Source: Neorhizobium sp. SHOUNA12A (GTDB lineage: Bacteria; Pseudomonadota; Alphaproteobacteria; Rhizobiales; Rhizobiaceae). Taken from it: a stretch of 64,000 nucleotides of DNA. The stretch lies in the NCBI RefSeq assembly GCF_023006505.1, contig NZ_JALBGV010000006.1, positions 79,303 to 143,302 of the forward strand, given 5' to 3'. The translations under genes and the position numbers were made by a program. The notes beneath the pieces were generated by a model that saw nothing but the letters and a program-made list of their open reading frames with translations, was not told the DNA's origin and did not search any database. Each line of letters opens with the position of its first letter. The first letter of the stretch is position 1. Shown piece after piece: positions 1-8,429 of the stretch.

Positions 1-1508
1 AAGCCCAGGGGCGCCTCCCGGGAGTCGCTCCTGTCTCCGTTATCGACATCGGCTCTAACTCCGTCCGCGTCGTCATCTACGAAGGCTTATCCCGCGCCCC
101 GACTGTTCTCTTCAACGAGAAGGTGCTGTGCGGCCTTGGCAAGGGGCTCGGTTCGAACGGGCGCATGGATGACGAGGGTGTCGAGCGCGCCCTGTCGTCG
201 CTGAAGCGTTTTCGCGCGCTTTCCACCCAGGCTCGCGCCACCGAAGTCTATGTGCTGGCGACCGCTGCCGCTCGCGAGGCGTCGAACGGCCCGGATTTCA
301 TCCGCCAGGCAGAGGAGATTCTCGGCCAGCAGATCCAGCTTCTGTCCGGCGAGGAAGAGGCCCGTTATTCGGCACTCGGCGTCATCAGCGGCTTTCACGA
401 TCCGGACGGCATTGCCGGCGACCTTGGCGGCGGCTCGCTTGAACTGATCGATATCAAGGGCAAGGAATTCGGCAAGGGCATCACCCTGCCGCTCGGGGGC
501 CTGCGACTGTCGGAATCCTCCGGAAATTCGCTCTCCAAGGCGCGCGCCTTCGCCCGCAAGCAGGTCAATACGGCGCGGTTTTTGGAGAACGGCGCGGGCC
601 GCACCTTTTATGCGGTCGGCGGCACCTGGCGCAACATCGCCAAGCTGCACATGGAGATGAGCAAATATCCGCTGCACATGATGCAGGGCTACGAGCTTAC
701 GCTTGAGGAGATGCAGAAATTCCTCGACGAGGTGATCGCCGCCAAGGATAGCAAGGACCCGGCCTGGCAGGCGGTTTCGAAAAACCGCCGTTCGCTGCTG
801 CCCTTCGGCGCAATCGCCATGCAGGAAGTGCTGGCCATCATGAAGCCGGCCAGGGTGAGCTTTTCCGCCCAGGGCGTTCGCGAAGGTTATCTGTTTTCGC
901 GACTGCCGGACGAGGAGCGGGAAAGCGATCCGCTGCTGGTCGCCGCCGACCAACTGGCCATCCTGCGCGCCCGATCGCCCGAACACGCCCGCGAGCTCGC
1001 CGAATGGACCGGCCGCATGGTGCCGGCCTTCGGGATCGTCGAGACGGAAGAGGAAAGCCGTTATCGCCAGGCCGCCTGCCTGCTCGCCGATATCAGCTGG
1101 CGCGCCCATCCAGATTATCGCGGCCTGCAGGCGCTAAACCTGATCGCCCACTCCTCCTTCGTCGGCATCACCCATGCCGGCCGGGCCTATCTGGCGCTCG
1201 CAAACTACTACCGTTTCGAAGGCTTGCATGACGACGGTGCCACCGGCCCGCTGGCGACGATCGCGACGCCACGGCTGCTCGATCTTGCAAAGCTGCTCGG
1301 CGGTCTGCTCCGGGTCGTCTACCTCTTCTCGGCCTCGATGCCGGGTCTCGTCCACCACCTGACCTTCCGCCCGTCCTCGGAACCGGATCTCGACCTTGAA
1401 TTCGTGGTGCCGTCCGCCTACCGCGATTTCGCCGGCGAGCGGCTGGACGGCCGCCTGCAGCAGCTGGCGAGGCTGACGGGCAAACGGCTGGCGTTCCGGT
1501 TCGAGTAG
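1..1508 (+). CDS. ppx: Exopolyphosphatase (Ppx/GppA family), 5' end cut by window edge
   Basis: The frame is already open at base 3, and the N-terminal phosphate-binding signature VIDIGSNSVRVVIYEG is read near base 39-90, so the true start lies left of the window. An internal GTG at 123 would drop this motif and is not the start. Members of the family remove terminal phosphate from polyphosphate or pppGpp using an actin-like ATPase fold. The second glycine-rich phosphate loop (GDLGGGSLEL) is visible near bases 417-446. The C-terminal half has the extended helical region of long alphaproteobacterial Ppx. In rhizobia ppx usually follows ppk and is near rnd; here rnd is about 7 kb away. Confidence 0.93.
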   Translation, partial: AQGRLPGVAPVSVIDIGSNSVRVVIYEGLSRAPTVLFNEKVLCGLGKGLGSNGRMDDEGVERALSSLKRFRALSTQARATEVYVLATAAAREASNGPDFIRQAEEILGQQIQLLSGEEEARYSALGVISGFHDPDGIAGDLGGGSLELIDIKGKEFGKGITLPLGGLRLSESSGNSLSKARAFARKQVNTARFLENGAGRTFYAVGGTWRNIAKLHMEMSKYPLHMMQGYELTLEEMQKFLDEVIAAKDSKDPAWQAVSKNRRSLLPFGAIAMQEVLAIMKPARVSFSAQGVREGYLFSRLPDEERESDPLLVAADQLAILRARSPEHARELAEWTGRMVPAFGIVETEEESRYRQAACLLADISWRAHPDYRGLQALNLIAHSSFVGITHAGRAYLALANYYRFEGLHDDGATGPLATIATPRLLDLAKLLGGLLRVVYLFSASMPGLVHHLTFRPSSEPDLDLEFVVPSAYRDFAGERLDGRLQQLARLTGKRLAFRFE

Positions 1509-1667
1509 GCCGGGCAGGGGCGCGCGAAGCTGGGGCCAGGCACGGGATGCGATCCCATGCCGGCCGCCTTCGGCACCCTCATTCGACCTGAGAGCATACT
1601 CCGATTGGACGACTTCCCTGGCGACGCCGTTGATTTATTTTACGGGCCGCCAAAAGGGAGGAGATGG

Positions 1668-1865
1668 ATGTCATACCTGCATATCTGGATCTGGGCGACG
1701 CTCGCGTTCGTCGTTTGCGCGACGCTGATGACGCTGGGTTACTTCAACATCGAAGGAAAGCTGCTCGCCCCGCCGCCCTTCTATCTGGAAACCTGGGCGG
1801 GACTGATGGCCTTCGTGACGATATCTGCCGCATTCATCAAATGGCTGTTCAATTATCGCGGGTAG
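1668..1865 (+). CDS. Small two-segment membrane protein
   Basis: The 65-residue product has two hydrophobic segments, at about residues 6-25 and 38-56, and a short charged tail ending FNYRG. ATG 1668 is chosen because a strong GGGAGGAG ribosome-binding sequence ends just before it. An upstream in-frame ATG at 1557 would add 37 residues that do not look like coding sequence and has no ribosome-binding site. No family is recognised and no function is proposed. It is the first gene of the accessory block after ppx. Confidence 0.6.
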   Translation: MSYLHIWIWATLAFVVCATLMTLGYFNIEGKLLAPPPFYLETWAGLMAFVTISAAFIKWLFNYRG

Positions 1866-1961
1866 GGAGCCGGAGGCGATTTTTTCGGTTGCGTCCACCA
1901 GCATTTTCATGTGCATGCTCGCGAAACCGATATTATTCGTCAACTGGCTGAGCAAGCTTGG

Positions 1962-2669
1962 ATGTCTGTGAGCGCACCCCCTCGTGAGATCGGCTTTGTC
2001 CTGTTTGCCGGGTTGAGGCAACTCGATTTGACGGGGCCTTGGGAAGTTCTGACGCGGCTGCCGAATACGCGTTGCCATCTGCTGGCCGAGGGACGCGCTC
2101 CCGTTCGAAGTGCGAGCGGACTGAGTATCGTCCCAAGCATGTTGCTTGAAGAATGCGGTCAACTCGACATCGTTGTTGTTCCGGGCGGGCCCGGTCATCT
2201 CGATGCGATGCAGGACGAACGTCTTCTCTCGTTTCTACAGCGCCAGGAGCCCGGCTGTCAGTTCCTGATGGCCGCCTGCACCGGAACACTGGTGCTTGCC
2301 GCCGCTGGTCTGCTTCAGGGCTACGAGTGCACCACTCATTGGACGGCGCTACATCGGCTCTCAGCTTTCGGAGCAATTCCCGTAAATCGGCGGGTCGTGT
2401 TTGACCGGACGCGAGCCACTGGTGGCGGCGTGACGGGAGGTATCGATCTTGGCTTGGTCATGGCCGCCGAACTGGCAGGTGAAGATGTCGCGCGGAAAAT
2501 CCAGCTGATGATGGAATATGCGCCAGAACCTCCATTCGCCGGATCGCCCATCACCGCCGACCCCGCGACAGTGAAGGCGTTGGAAGCACCATCGGATATC
2601 GCAGATCAGATAAGGGCCATCGATGCCGACGCGATATCCAGACTTCGGCGAGACGCTCGGCTCATCTAG
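1962..2669 (+). CDS. DJ-1/PfpI family protein, isonitrile hydratase-like
   Basis: The product belongs to the class I glutamine amidotransferase-like DJ-1/PfpI superfamily. It reads IGFVLFAGLRQLDLTGPWEV at the N-terminus, then VVVPGGPG, then the nucleophile-elbow cysteine in AACTGTLVLAAAGLLQG followed by TTHW. The GIDLGLVMAAELAGED and EYAPEPPF segments near the C-terminus are typical of cyclohexyl-isocyanide hydratase (InhA)-like proteins. It is a cytosolic enzyme; the substrate here is not shown by the sequence. ATG 1962 gives 235 residues and starts just before the conserved fold. ATG 1911 would add 17 residues of poor quality. It lies upstream of a LysR regulator on the same strand. Confidence 0.78.
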   Translation: MSVSAPPREIGFVLFAGLRQLDLTGPWEVLTRLPNTRCHLLAEGRAPVRSASGLSIVPSMLLEECGQLDIVVVPGGPGHLDAMQDERLLSFLQRQEPGCQFLMAACTGTLVLAAAGLLQGYECTTHWTALHRLSAFGAIPVNRRVVFDRTRATGGGVTGGIDLGLVMAAELAGEDVARKIQLMMEYAPEPPFAGSPITADPATVKALEAPSDIADQIRAIDADAISRLRRDARLI

Positions 2670-2745
2670 CGATGAGTGGAAGAGCTGTGAACGCGCGCTG
2701 TGTTCGAAAAGGCCGGTTTTGCGCTTCGAACTAGGCACAGGCGAG

Positions 2746-2768
2746 ATTATTCCCTATAGGGGCATAAT
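2746..2768. promoter_or_regulatory. Near-palindrome in front of lysR gene
   Basis: An imperfect dyad ATTAT-TCCC-TATA-GGGG-C-ATAAT lies 20 bp before the LysR start. LysR proteins bind AT-flanked dyads (T-N11-A type), so this could be an autoregulatory operator. That is inference from position and symmetry only. Confidence 0.35.
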
Positions 2769-2788
2769 GAGGATAGCTGTGCTGAAAA

Positions 2789-3709
2789 ATGGATAACGCG
2801 GGGCTGTCTCTTGACAGAATGCGCACCTTTGTTCGCGTCGCCGAGCGGGGCAACCTGTCGATGGTCGCGAGAGAACTCGGTGTCGGTCAATCGACCGTGA
2901 CACGACACCTGAATGAGCTTGAGGACGCAGTCGGCGTCTCTCTGCTTAGCCGAACCACACGTCGCGTGATCCTTACGGACGAAGGTAGCCGTTATTATAC
3001 GAATTGCCGTCAGATATTGCGCCTAGTCGAACAGGCTGCCGAAGAGGTGAGAAATGCCCGTCAGGCCTCGGCGGGTACAGTTCGGTTTTCCTGTACTGCG
3101 GCGCTCGGCGTGATGCACATCACCCGCCTCATCTTTGAATTCCAGGACATGCATCCGGACATCAGGATCGATCTCAACCTGACCGACGAGCGTATCGACC
3201 TGGTTCGCGAAGGCGTTGACATTGCGCTCCGTCTTGGGCCTCTCACCGACAGCTCGATGAAGCTTCATGCGCTGGGAGAAAGCCATCGGCTGCTGGTGGG
3301 TGCTCCGAATTATTTGTCCGTTCGCGGACGGCCTGAGCACCCAGCCGATCTGTCACGGTTCGAAACGGTCGTGATGTCGAATGTTGCGGGGAGCGATCAG
3401 ATCATTCTTTTCTCTCACGATGGCACAAGCCTGATGATACCAGTCGGTGGGAAATTGCGCGTCGATCACGGGCTTGCGGCGCGCCAAGCCTTTGCCGCCG
3501 GACGCGGCATTGGTCCTGCACATCTCTGGCTGGTCCACGATCTTCTGGACGACGGTCAGCTCGAGATCGTGCTTGGGGACTATCGTCCTCCACCCGTCCC
3601 GGTGAGCTTGCTGATCGTTCCAGAGCGGGCAGCCATTGCACGCGTCCGGCTTCTCGCCGACTTTCTTGTCGCCAAGGTTTCTGAATTACCGGGAATCCGG
3701 CCATCGTGA
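2789..3709 (+). CDS. LysR family transcriptional regulator
   Basis: The 306-residue product has the usual LysR length. The N-terminal winged helix-turn-helix reads MRTFVRVAERGNLSMVAREL, then GVGQSTVTRHLNELEDAVG, then LLSRTTRRVILTDEG. The effector-binding domain covers about residues 95-300, with GTVRFSCTAALG at its start and EGVDIALRLGPL inside, as in the CrgA/AaeR-like subgroup. The gene runs tail to tail with the NmrA-like gene, with one base between the stops. LysR genes often control a neighbour, so the NmrA-like gene or the upstream DJ-1 gene is a candidate target. Codon use looks less GC-biased than in the surrounding core genes. Confidence 0.92.
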   Translation: MDNAGLSLDRMRTFVRVAERGNLSMVARELGVGQSTVTRHLNELEDAVGVSLLSRTTRRVILTDEGSRYYTNCRQILRLVEQAAEEVRNARQASAGTVRFSCTAALGVMHITRLIFEFQDMHPDIRIDLNLTDERIDLVREGVDIALRLGPLTDSSMKLHALGESHRLLVGAPNYLSVRGRPEHPADLSRFETVVMSNVAGSDQIILFSHDGTSLMIPVGGKLRVDHGLAARQAFAAGRGIGPAHLWLVHDLLDDGQLEIVLGDYRPPPVPVSLLIVPERAAIARVRLLADFLVAKVSELPGIRPS

Positions 3710-3710
3710 A

Positions 3711-4664
3711 CTAGAGGCCGAAGGATCGCCTATGGCCACGCCACCCCGTCGTCCGCAGATACTGCTCCCAGTTGAGCGTGTCGGGGTTCAGACGACGGCT
3801 CCATTCGAGATCATGCTCTTTGCCGAAATAACCGTATTCGACAGCGTACTCGACCATCCCCAGAATCTCTCGCACGAGAAGTTCGTTAGCGGCAAACTCC
3901 GGAAAATATTGCAGAAGGCCATCCCTGGTGAACGCGTTTCGATACTCAGCTTTAAGGCCGGTCACGCGCTGAAAAGTTTCGATCATCTCGCGCGGAGAAA
4001 TGATATCGCCAACGATCGGCAGAGTTTTCCCATTGTAACGCCCGGGATCTGAAAAAATGTCGAGGACAACCGGTCCTGTCGCCGTGAGCGGATCGACAAA
4101 AGGCGCTCGGAAATCCTCAGGAAGATAAACCGGCAAGAGCAGAGTATCCCCCTCCAAGCGCGGCACATAATATTCGAGAAGGTTCGTGTAAAAGAATGCC
4201 GGCATTATGAAGGAATGAGAGATCGGCAGGCCACGAATGTAGTCTGCAACGCACGCCTTATCGGTAAAGTGCGGGGCGTACTTCGTCCCGCCGGAGATCT
4301 TGTCGACATTCTCAAGGGTGCTGAAAACAATATGTCCGACGCCTGCCTCAACTGCGGCATCCGCCAGTTCGCGGCCGAGAGGAGCCTCGGTTGCCTGCTG
4401 CGGGGCGATGGGTGGCGTCATCAGAAATGCGCCATCCGCGCCCTTGAATGCAGCAATGAGATCCTTCTTAAAGCCAGGTTCAAGAGGGACCGTCACGATT
4501 TCGGCACCGAGTTTCTCCAGGCTTAAAGCCTCGGTTGAATCTTTTTTCCGGGTTAAAGCACGGACACGGAAACGCTCGCTACGAAGGAGTGCCGCGGCTA
4601 CGCTTCGCCCCTGTTTGCTCGTTGCCCCGACAATCGCGATAAGTGGCTTCTCTTTTGTGGACAT
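3711..4664 (-). CDS. NmrA-like NAD(P)-binding protein
   Basis: The 317-residue product starts with a Rossmann nucleotide-binding motif, IAIVGATSKQGRSVAAALL. It lacks the YxxxK catalytic pair of short-chain dehydrogenases and has the NmrA/HSCARG-type layout, with GADGAFLMTPPIAPQ near residue 75 and AGVGHIVFSTLENVDK near 110. Such proteins are redox sensors or atypical NAD(P)H-dependent reductases in the cytosol; the substrate is unknown. It converges on the LysR gene with one base between stop codons. Its upstream region (4665-4885) is AT-rich and contains a dyad around 4803-4823 that could be an operator. Confidence 0.85.
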   Translation of the reverse strand: MSTKEKPLIAIVGATSKQGRSVAAALLRSERFRVRALTRKKDSTEALSLEKLGAEIVTVPLEPGFKKDLIAAFKGADGAFLMTPPIAPQQATEAPLGRELADAAVEAGVGHIVFSTLENVDKISGGTKYAPHFTDKACVADYIRGLPISHSFIMPAFFYTNLLEYYVPRLEGDTLLLPVYLPEDFRAPFVDPLTATGPVVLDIFSDPGRYNGKTLPIVGDIISPREMIETFQRVTGLKAEYRNAFTRDGLLQYFPEFAANELLVREILGMVEYAVEYGYFGKEHDLEWSRRLNPDTLNWEQYLRTTGWRGHRRSFGL

Positions 4665-4802
4665 TTTTGAGTTTAAACCTTTCCAGTCACTGGCTGCCGG
4701 CTACGCAGGCAAGCTCACGTTGCGGCAAGAGCTGTCAGCCCATGCCGCCACCTCAATGACGGAGACCCTATCTCAACACGCTTTATTGCTGTAGATGTGC
4801 GA

Positions 4803-4823
4803 AATGCATAACATAATGCCATT
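4803..4823. promoter_or_regulatory. Imperfect AT-rich dyad upstream of the NmrA-like gene
   Basis: AATGCAT and ATGCCATT flank a six-base centre in the otherwise gene-free interval 4665-4885. It may be the LysR target site; no experimental or comparative support is available here. Confidence 0.25.
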
Positions 4824-4885
4824 TAATGGATGAATGGCCACCGGTGAATTGCCAGTGTAGGCCACCGCTCTACCCCTGTGTCCCA

Positions 4886-4920
4886 AACAAAAAAAGCGCC
4901 CGGCTTTCGCCGGACGCTCT
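4886..4920 (-). terminator. Rho-independent terminator of the phytase-like gene
   Basis: Read on the minus strand, a nine-base stem AGCGTCCGG/CCGGGCGCT (one G-U pair) with loop CGAAAG is followed directly by a run of T residues. It lies 24 bases after the stop of the gene at 4943. Confidence 0.85.
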
Positions 4921-4942
4921 TCGCTGTTGGGACGCCTGCTAA

Positions 4943-6301
4943 TTACTTAGCAGACAGGAATTCGCCGACTTCGAGCACGCTGAACTCGTTGTTGTCGGCC
5001 TTGTCGACGGCGCGGCCGGCGGAGAAGGGCAGGTTGTTGTCGTTGCCGATGATGATGTGGGTGGCGTCGATCACGTCGACGTTCTCGATCGTCACGAACG
5101 GCATATCGTAGACGCCGGCGACACTGCCGGCCTTCTTCTTGTTGTCCGGGTCCTGGATGTTCATCAGGTCGATATAACCGATCTTGCGGACGGCCTTGCC
5201 GACATTGGCGTCGTTGAACTCGATCTTATAGACGCGCTTCAACTCGGCCGGAGCGTCGAAGCAATCCGGCTTCGGCTGCTTCGGATCGGCGCAGGCCTTG
5301 TCCTTGGTGCCGGCGCCGTTGTCGCGCTCGATCACGAGGGCCGTCGAGGCGTCGATCATGTTGAAATCGCCGATCGCGGCGCCCTTGTCGGCGAACGGAT
5401 ACAGCCACGAACGGCCGGTCCACTTCTTGGAGGCGACGTCGAATTCGATGACGCGGATGGCGGTCTTGCCGTCAGCCTGCTCGACCTGGCCGTCGTCCTT
5501 GTAGAGCGGGCCTTCGAGGAGGCCGTAGAGCTTGGAGCCGTCCTTCGCCATGGCGAGGCCCTCGAAGCCCCCGGAACGCTTCAAGTTGAAGACCGGCATC
5601 TTGGCGGCGGGGTTGCCCGGCAGCTGGATGAGCGGGTTGTCCGGCGAAAGCACCGGCTTGCCGTCGACGGTGGTAGCGATGACGTCGGTAAGACGGCCCT
5701 GAATATCGAATTTGAGCAGGTAGGGGCCGAATTCGTCGCCGAGCCAGAAGCCGTCGGTGACCGGCTGCACGGACTCGATGTCGAAATCCGCGCCGGTCAG
5801 GTAACGGGTTTCGCTGGCTTCGGTGACGATCGGAAACGGAGCGATCTTGTTCGGGTCGGAGAGGAAGACGTTCTTGACGACTTCAGCCTTGTTGGCGGCC
5901 CAGTCGAACTTCATCTGGTGCAGGAAGAGCATCGAGTCGGACGAGTTGAACTTCGAGCCGAAACCGTTGTCCGACAGCGTCCAGAAGGTGCCGTCAGCCA
6001 TAGTCTTGATGCCGGAAAAGCCCTGGATTGGCTGGCCGTCGAGCGGCAGCTTGACTTCGGTGATGCGGGCGCCGTCCTTGCCCGGCAGGGTACCGAGGGC
6101 GTCGGTGCGCTTGCGGTCGGCGGTGGTGAACTTGCCGGAGGTCTTGAGGAACGCCGGCGCATCGGCCGGAGCCGGAACGACCGTGTTGGCGGGGAGGATC
6201 GCCTGGCCGGTGAGCTTGGCCGGAAAAACCTTGTCGTCAGCAGAAGCGGAGCCACCGATCAGCGCTGCGAGCGCGACGGTGGTGAGCAGAAAGCGGGTCA
6301 T
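4943..6301 (-). CDS. Secreted esterase-like/phytase-like protein (PF13449 type)
   Basis: The 452-residue product starts with a clear Sec signal peptide, MTRFLLTTVALAALIGGSASA, so it is exported to the periplasm. The mature part reads as a beta-propeller-like domain with PIQGFSGIKTMADGTFWTLSDNG, FWLGDEFGPYLLKFD and GGFEGLAMAKDGSKLYGLLEGPL, as in proteins labelled esterase-like activity of phytase. The real substrate of this family is poorly known. ATG 6301 is preferred because AGGTG lies just upstream. A longer start at 6337 would hide the signal peptide. A perfect 9-bp inverted repeat lies in the leader, and a strong terminator follows the gene. Confidence 0.88.
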   Translation of the reverse strand: MTRFLLTTVALAALIGGSASADDKVFPAKLTGQAILPANTVVPAPADAPAFLKTSGKFTTADRKRTDALGTLPGKDGARITEVKLPLDGQPIQGFSGIKTMADGTFWTLSDNGFGSKFNSSDSMLFLHQMKFDWAANKAEVVKNVFLSDPNKIAPFPIVTEASETRYLTGADFDIESVQPVTDGFWLGDEFGPYLLKFDIQGRLTDVIATTVDGKPVLSPDNPLIQLPGNPAAKMPVFNLKRSGGFEGLAMAKDGSKLYGLLEGPLYKDDGQVEQADGKTAIRVIEFDVASKKWTGRSWLYPFADKGAAIGDFNMIDASTALVIERDNGAGTKDKACADPKQPKPDCFDAPAELKRVYKIEFNDANVGKAVRKIGYIDLMNIQDPDNKKKAGSVAGVYDMPFVTIENVDVIDATHIIIGNDNNLPFSAGRAVDKADNNEFSVLEVGEFLSAK

Positions 6302-6314
6302 GAATTCACCTGTT

Positions 6315-6339
6315 GGTTGGCGTGTCGAAGACGCCAACC
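6315..6339. repeat. Perfect 9-bp inverted repeat in the leader of the phytase-like gene
   Basis: GGTTGGCGT and ACGCCAACC are separated by seven bases, ending 14 bases before the ATG at 6301. It could be an operator or an mRNA hairpin next to the ribosome-binding site. A second dyad, AAGCTTC-GAT-GAAGCTT, lies at 6380-6396. Confidence 0.6.
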
Positions 6340-6428
6340 GGTTAAGGTGGGCGCATGACGCCGAGGTGATGGAAGATTGAAGCTTCGATGAAGCTTTGAT
6401 GACTGAAATTTCACAAAAGCCGGCCGCC

Positions 6429-7373
6429 TCAGGCGCTCCTGCGAAGCGCCATCCAGCGGCCCGGCGTCATGCCGAACGCCTTCTTGAAATGACGGGTGAA
6501 ATGCGCCTGATCGGCAAATCCCGTATCGGCCGCGACACCCGCCAGACTGCCGCCTTCCGACAGCATAATCTTTGCCCGATCGAGCCGGCGCATGACCAGA
6601 TAGCGGTGCGGACTGGTGCCGAGAAGCTTCCGGAACTGCCTTGCGTTCGTGTAGCGATCGAAACCGCTGACTTCCTCCAGTTCCTCCGAAGAAACCGTCC
6701 GGTCGGCGTTCGCCTGCAGGTAATCGCGGCAGCGCAGAACCGCCTGCTGCGCACGCGGGGTGCCCGGCGCGCCACTCTTGCCGTCCGCATGGCGCCAGAG
6801 GCTTGTCGCCATGCGGGTGATCAGGTCGTCGAGCAGCAGGTCCTGCGGCTCGGCTTCGAGATCGTCCAGGGCTTCGACAAGACATTGCCGGAATTCCACA
6901 TCGGCTATGATGGGATCCGGCACGAAGGGCAGGCCGCGCGCACCGCCAGCCGCCTCGATCAGCCGTTCCGGCGGCAGGTAGAGCATGCGGTAGCGCAGTC
7001 CGGCGTCGGTGCCGGCCGCACCGTCATGCACCTCGTCTGGATGCAGCACGATGACATTGCCGGGCAGGCTGGCGCGGGCGGCGCCGCGATACTGGAAGGT
7101 CTGCACGCCGGAAAGTGTCATCCCGATCGCATAGGTGTCGTGGCGATGCGGCTCGAAACCGAGCCCATGGAAGCGGGCCTCGATCCGCTCGATGCCGCGC
7201 GAGGAGGGCGCCTGGACGATGCCGTCAGGAGCGCCGCTTGCGCTGCCGTCGGGCCCGCATCTTATGCTGCCGCCGGCTGCGGCTCCCGGGCTGCACGAAC
7301 GTTCAAGACCGGCCGCATCGGCTGCCAGTATCTCGTTGGTTCCCGCATAACCTTCGACGGAGTTGTTCTTCAT
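6429..7373 (-). CDS. AraC family transcriptional regulator
   Basis: The product has an N-terminal cupin-like sensor, with FEPHRHDTYAIGMTLSGVQTF followed by PGNVIVLHPDEVHDG. The C-terminal double helix-turn-helix includes SEELEEVSGFDRYTNARQFRKLL and LAGVAADTGFADQAHFTRHFKKAFGMTPG. From ATG 7373 it has 314 residues. About 50 residues before the cupin are low-complexity and not conserved-looking, so the real start may lie further inside. This start codon overlaps that of the divergent DUF2000 gene (shared CATG at 7371-7374), leaving no intergenic promoter. That is either a real overlap or a sign of a downstream start. Confidence 0.88.
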   Translation of the reverse strand: MKNNSVEGYAGTNEILAADAAGLERSCSPGAAAGGSIRCGPDGSASGAPDGIVQAPSSRGIERIEARFHGLGFEPHRHDTYAIGMTLSGVQTFQYRGAARASLPGNVIVLHPDEVHDGAAGTDAGLRYRMLYLPPERLIEAAGGARGLPFVPDPIIADVEFRQCLVEALDDLEAEPQDLLLDDLITRMATSLWRHADGKSGAPGTPRAQQAVLRCRDYLQANADRTVSSEELEEVSGFDRYTNARQFRKLLGTSPHRYLVMRRLDRAKIMLSEGGSLAGVAADTGFADQAHFTRHFKKAFGMTPGRWMALRRSA

Positions 7374-7779
7374 GTTCGATACCAAGATCGCGATCGTGCT
7401 TCGCGATGACCTTGCCCGCTGGCAGGAGCTTAATGTGACCGCGTTTCTGACAAGCGGCATCATCGCGCAAAATCCCGCGATCATCGGTGAAGCATATCGG
7501 GATGCGGCAGGTCATGTCTACAATCCGATGAGCATCCAGCCGATCGTTGTGCTGACCGCCGACCAGGAGACGCTGCGCACCATCCACCGGCGATCGCTGG
7601 AACGGGAGGTGACGACGTCGGCCTATGTCGAGGAGATGTTCTCGACCGGCCATGACGCGGCCAACCGCGCGGTGTTCGCGCAGTTTGCGCCGGAGGATGC
7701 GAAACTGGTGGGCATTGCACTCCGGGCCGAGAAAAAGATCGTCGACAAGATCACCAAGGGCTCGAAAATGCATGCCTGA
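7372..7779 (+). CDS. DUF2000 family protein
   Basis: The 135-residue cytosolic protein matches the DUF2000 pattern: an N-terminal KIAIVLRDDLARWQELNVTAFL, then SGIIAQNPAIIGEAYRDAAG, and a C-terminal DAKLVGIALRAEKKIVDKITKG. The fold is related to peptidyl-tRNA hydrolase 2, but the role is unknown. ATG 7372 is preceded by ACGGAG at good spacing; an upstream TTG at 7363 is less likely. In other genomes DUF2000 genes often sit beside AraC-type regulators, as here, so the AraC protein may regulate it. Confidence 0.85.
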   Translation: MFDTKIAIVLRDDLARWQELNVTAFLTSGIIAQNPAIIGEAYRDAAGHVYNPMSIQPIVVLTADQETLRTIHRRSLEREVTTSAYVEEMFSTGHDAANRAVFAQFAPEDAKLVGIALRAEKKIVDKITKGSKMHA

Positions 7780-8071
7780 CGGCTAAGAACATGGTCTTCG
7801 GAATGACCCAGAGCGCGGCGATCGGCGTGGTCGAGGCCACCACATAGGCGGCGATGCTAAGGAGCAGGTAGTTGAGCCAGGCGATGTGCTTTGCCGTCAT
7901 CAGGCCCGGCAGGGCAACCAGCAGGTTGGCGGCGCAGATCACCCGGACGATCGGGCGGATCCAGAGCGGCGAGAAGGCTCCGAACCCCGACGCTTCCATC
8001 AGGGCGATGAGAAGCAACGACAGGAAGACGGCAATCGCCACCAGCACGCGAGAGGATGGGAGAAGCCTCAT
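7751..8071 (-). CDS. Small inner-membrane protein of unknown function
   Basis: The 106-residue product has three hydrophobic segments, at about residues 8-27, 38-57 and 66-85, consistent with an integral membrane protein. No family is recognised. The 3' end overlaps the end of the convergent DUF2000 gene by 29 bases. The start codon has only a weak ribosome-binding sequence. The hydrophobic pattern and long open frame support a real gene. Confidence 0.55.
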   Translation of the reverse strand: MRLLPSSRVLVAIAVFLSLLLIALMEASGFGAFSPLWIRPIVRVICAANLLVALPGLMTAKHIAWLNYLLLSIAAYVVASTTPIAALWVIPKTMFLAVRHAFSSPW

Positions 8072-8249
8072 CCGAAGCTCGCCAGCCAGTGTTTGCCCAC
8101 ATAGTCGCCGGGGATATAGGGCAGGGCGCTTGTCACGAAATGCTGGGCGGTTGTTGGGTCAAGCGATTGGGGCATGGCTGGGCTTGCGTTGAAAAGCGTT
8201 TGATCAGGCGATATCATGGATAAACGAATTGTATCGAGCCGGAGGTGCT

Positions 8250-8429
8250 ATGATGCATGCCATCACCATATCCCTGTCCGACGAACTGATGCGATTGCTC
8301 AAAGCGCGCGCCGCAAAGAACGGACGAAGCGTCGAGGCTGAAGTGGAGAAAATCCTGACCGACGTTTTGCTGCCAGATTTGAAGGCTACGCAAACCCCAA
8401 GTAGCCAGCATAGATTTAACGCTGACTGA
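8250..8429 (+). CDS. FitA-like ribbon-helix-helix antitoxin, no toxin partner
   Basis: The 59-residue product reads MMHAITISLSDELMRLLKAR and then AAKNGRSVEAEVEKILTDVL. This is the ribbon-helix-helix pattern of FitA/plasmid-stability antitoxins, which bind DNA as dimers and neutralise a VapC/PIN toxin. GGAGG at 8241-8245 supports ATG 8250 or 8253. The C-terminal toxin-binding tail is short. No PIN-domain gene follows: rnd starts on the opposite strand 27 bases later. It may be a relic antitoxin or act alone as a repressor. Confidence 0.72.
   Translation: MMHAITISLSDELMRLLKARAAKNGRSVEAEVEKILTDVLLPDLKATQTPSSQHRFNAD

Noticed and set aside
1539..1561. Hairpin after ppx (GGCACGGGAT/ATCCCATGCC)
   Set aside because: Stem is reasonable but there is no T-run, so it is not listed as a terminator.
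5057..6358. 433-codon plus-strand frame opposite the phytase-like gene
   Set aside because: No family signature; the minus-strand gene has a signal peptide, ribosome-binding site and terminator.
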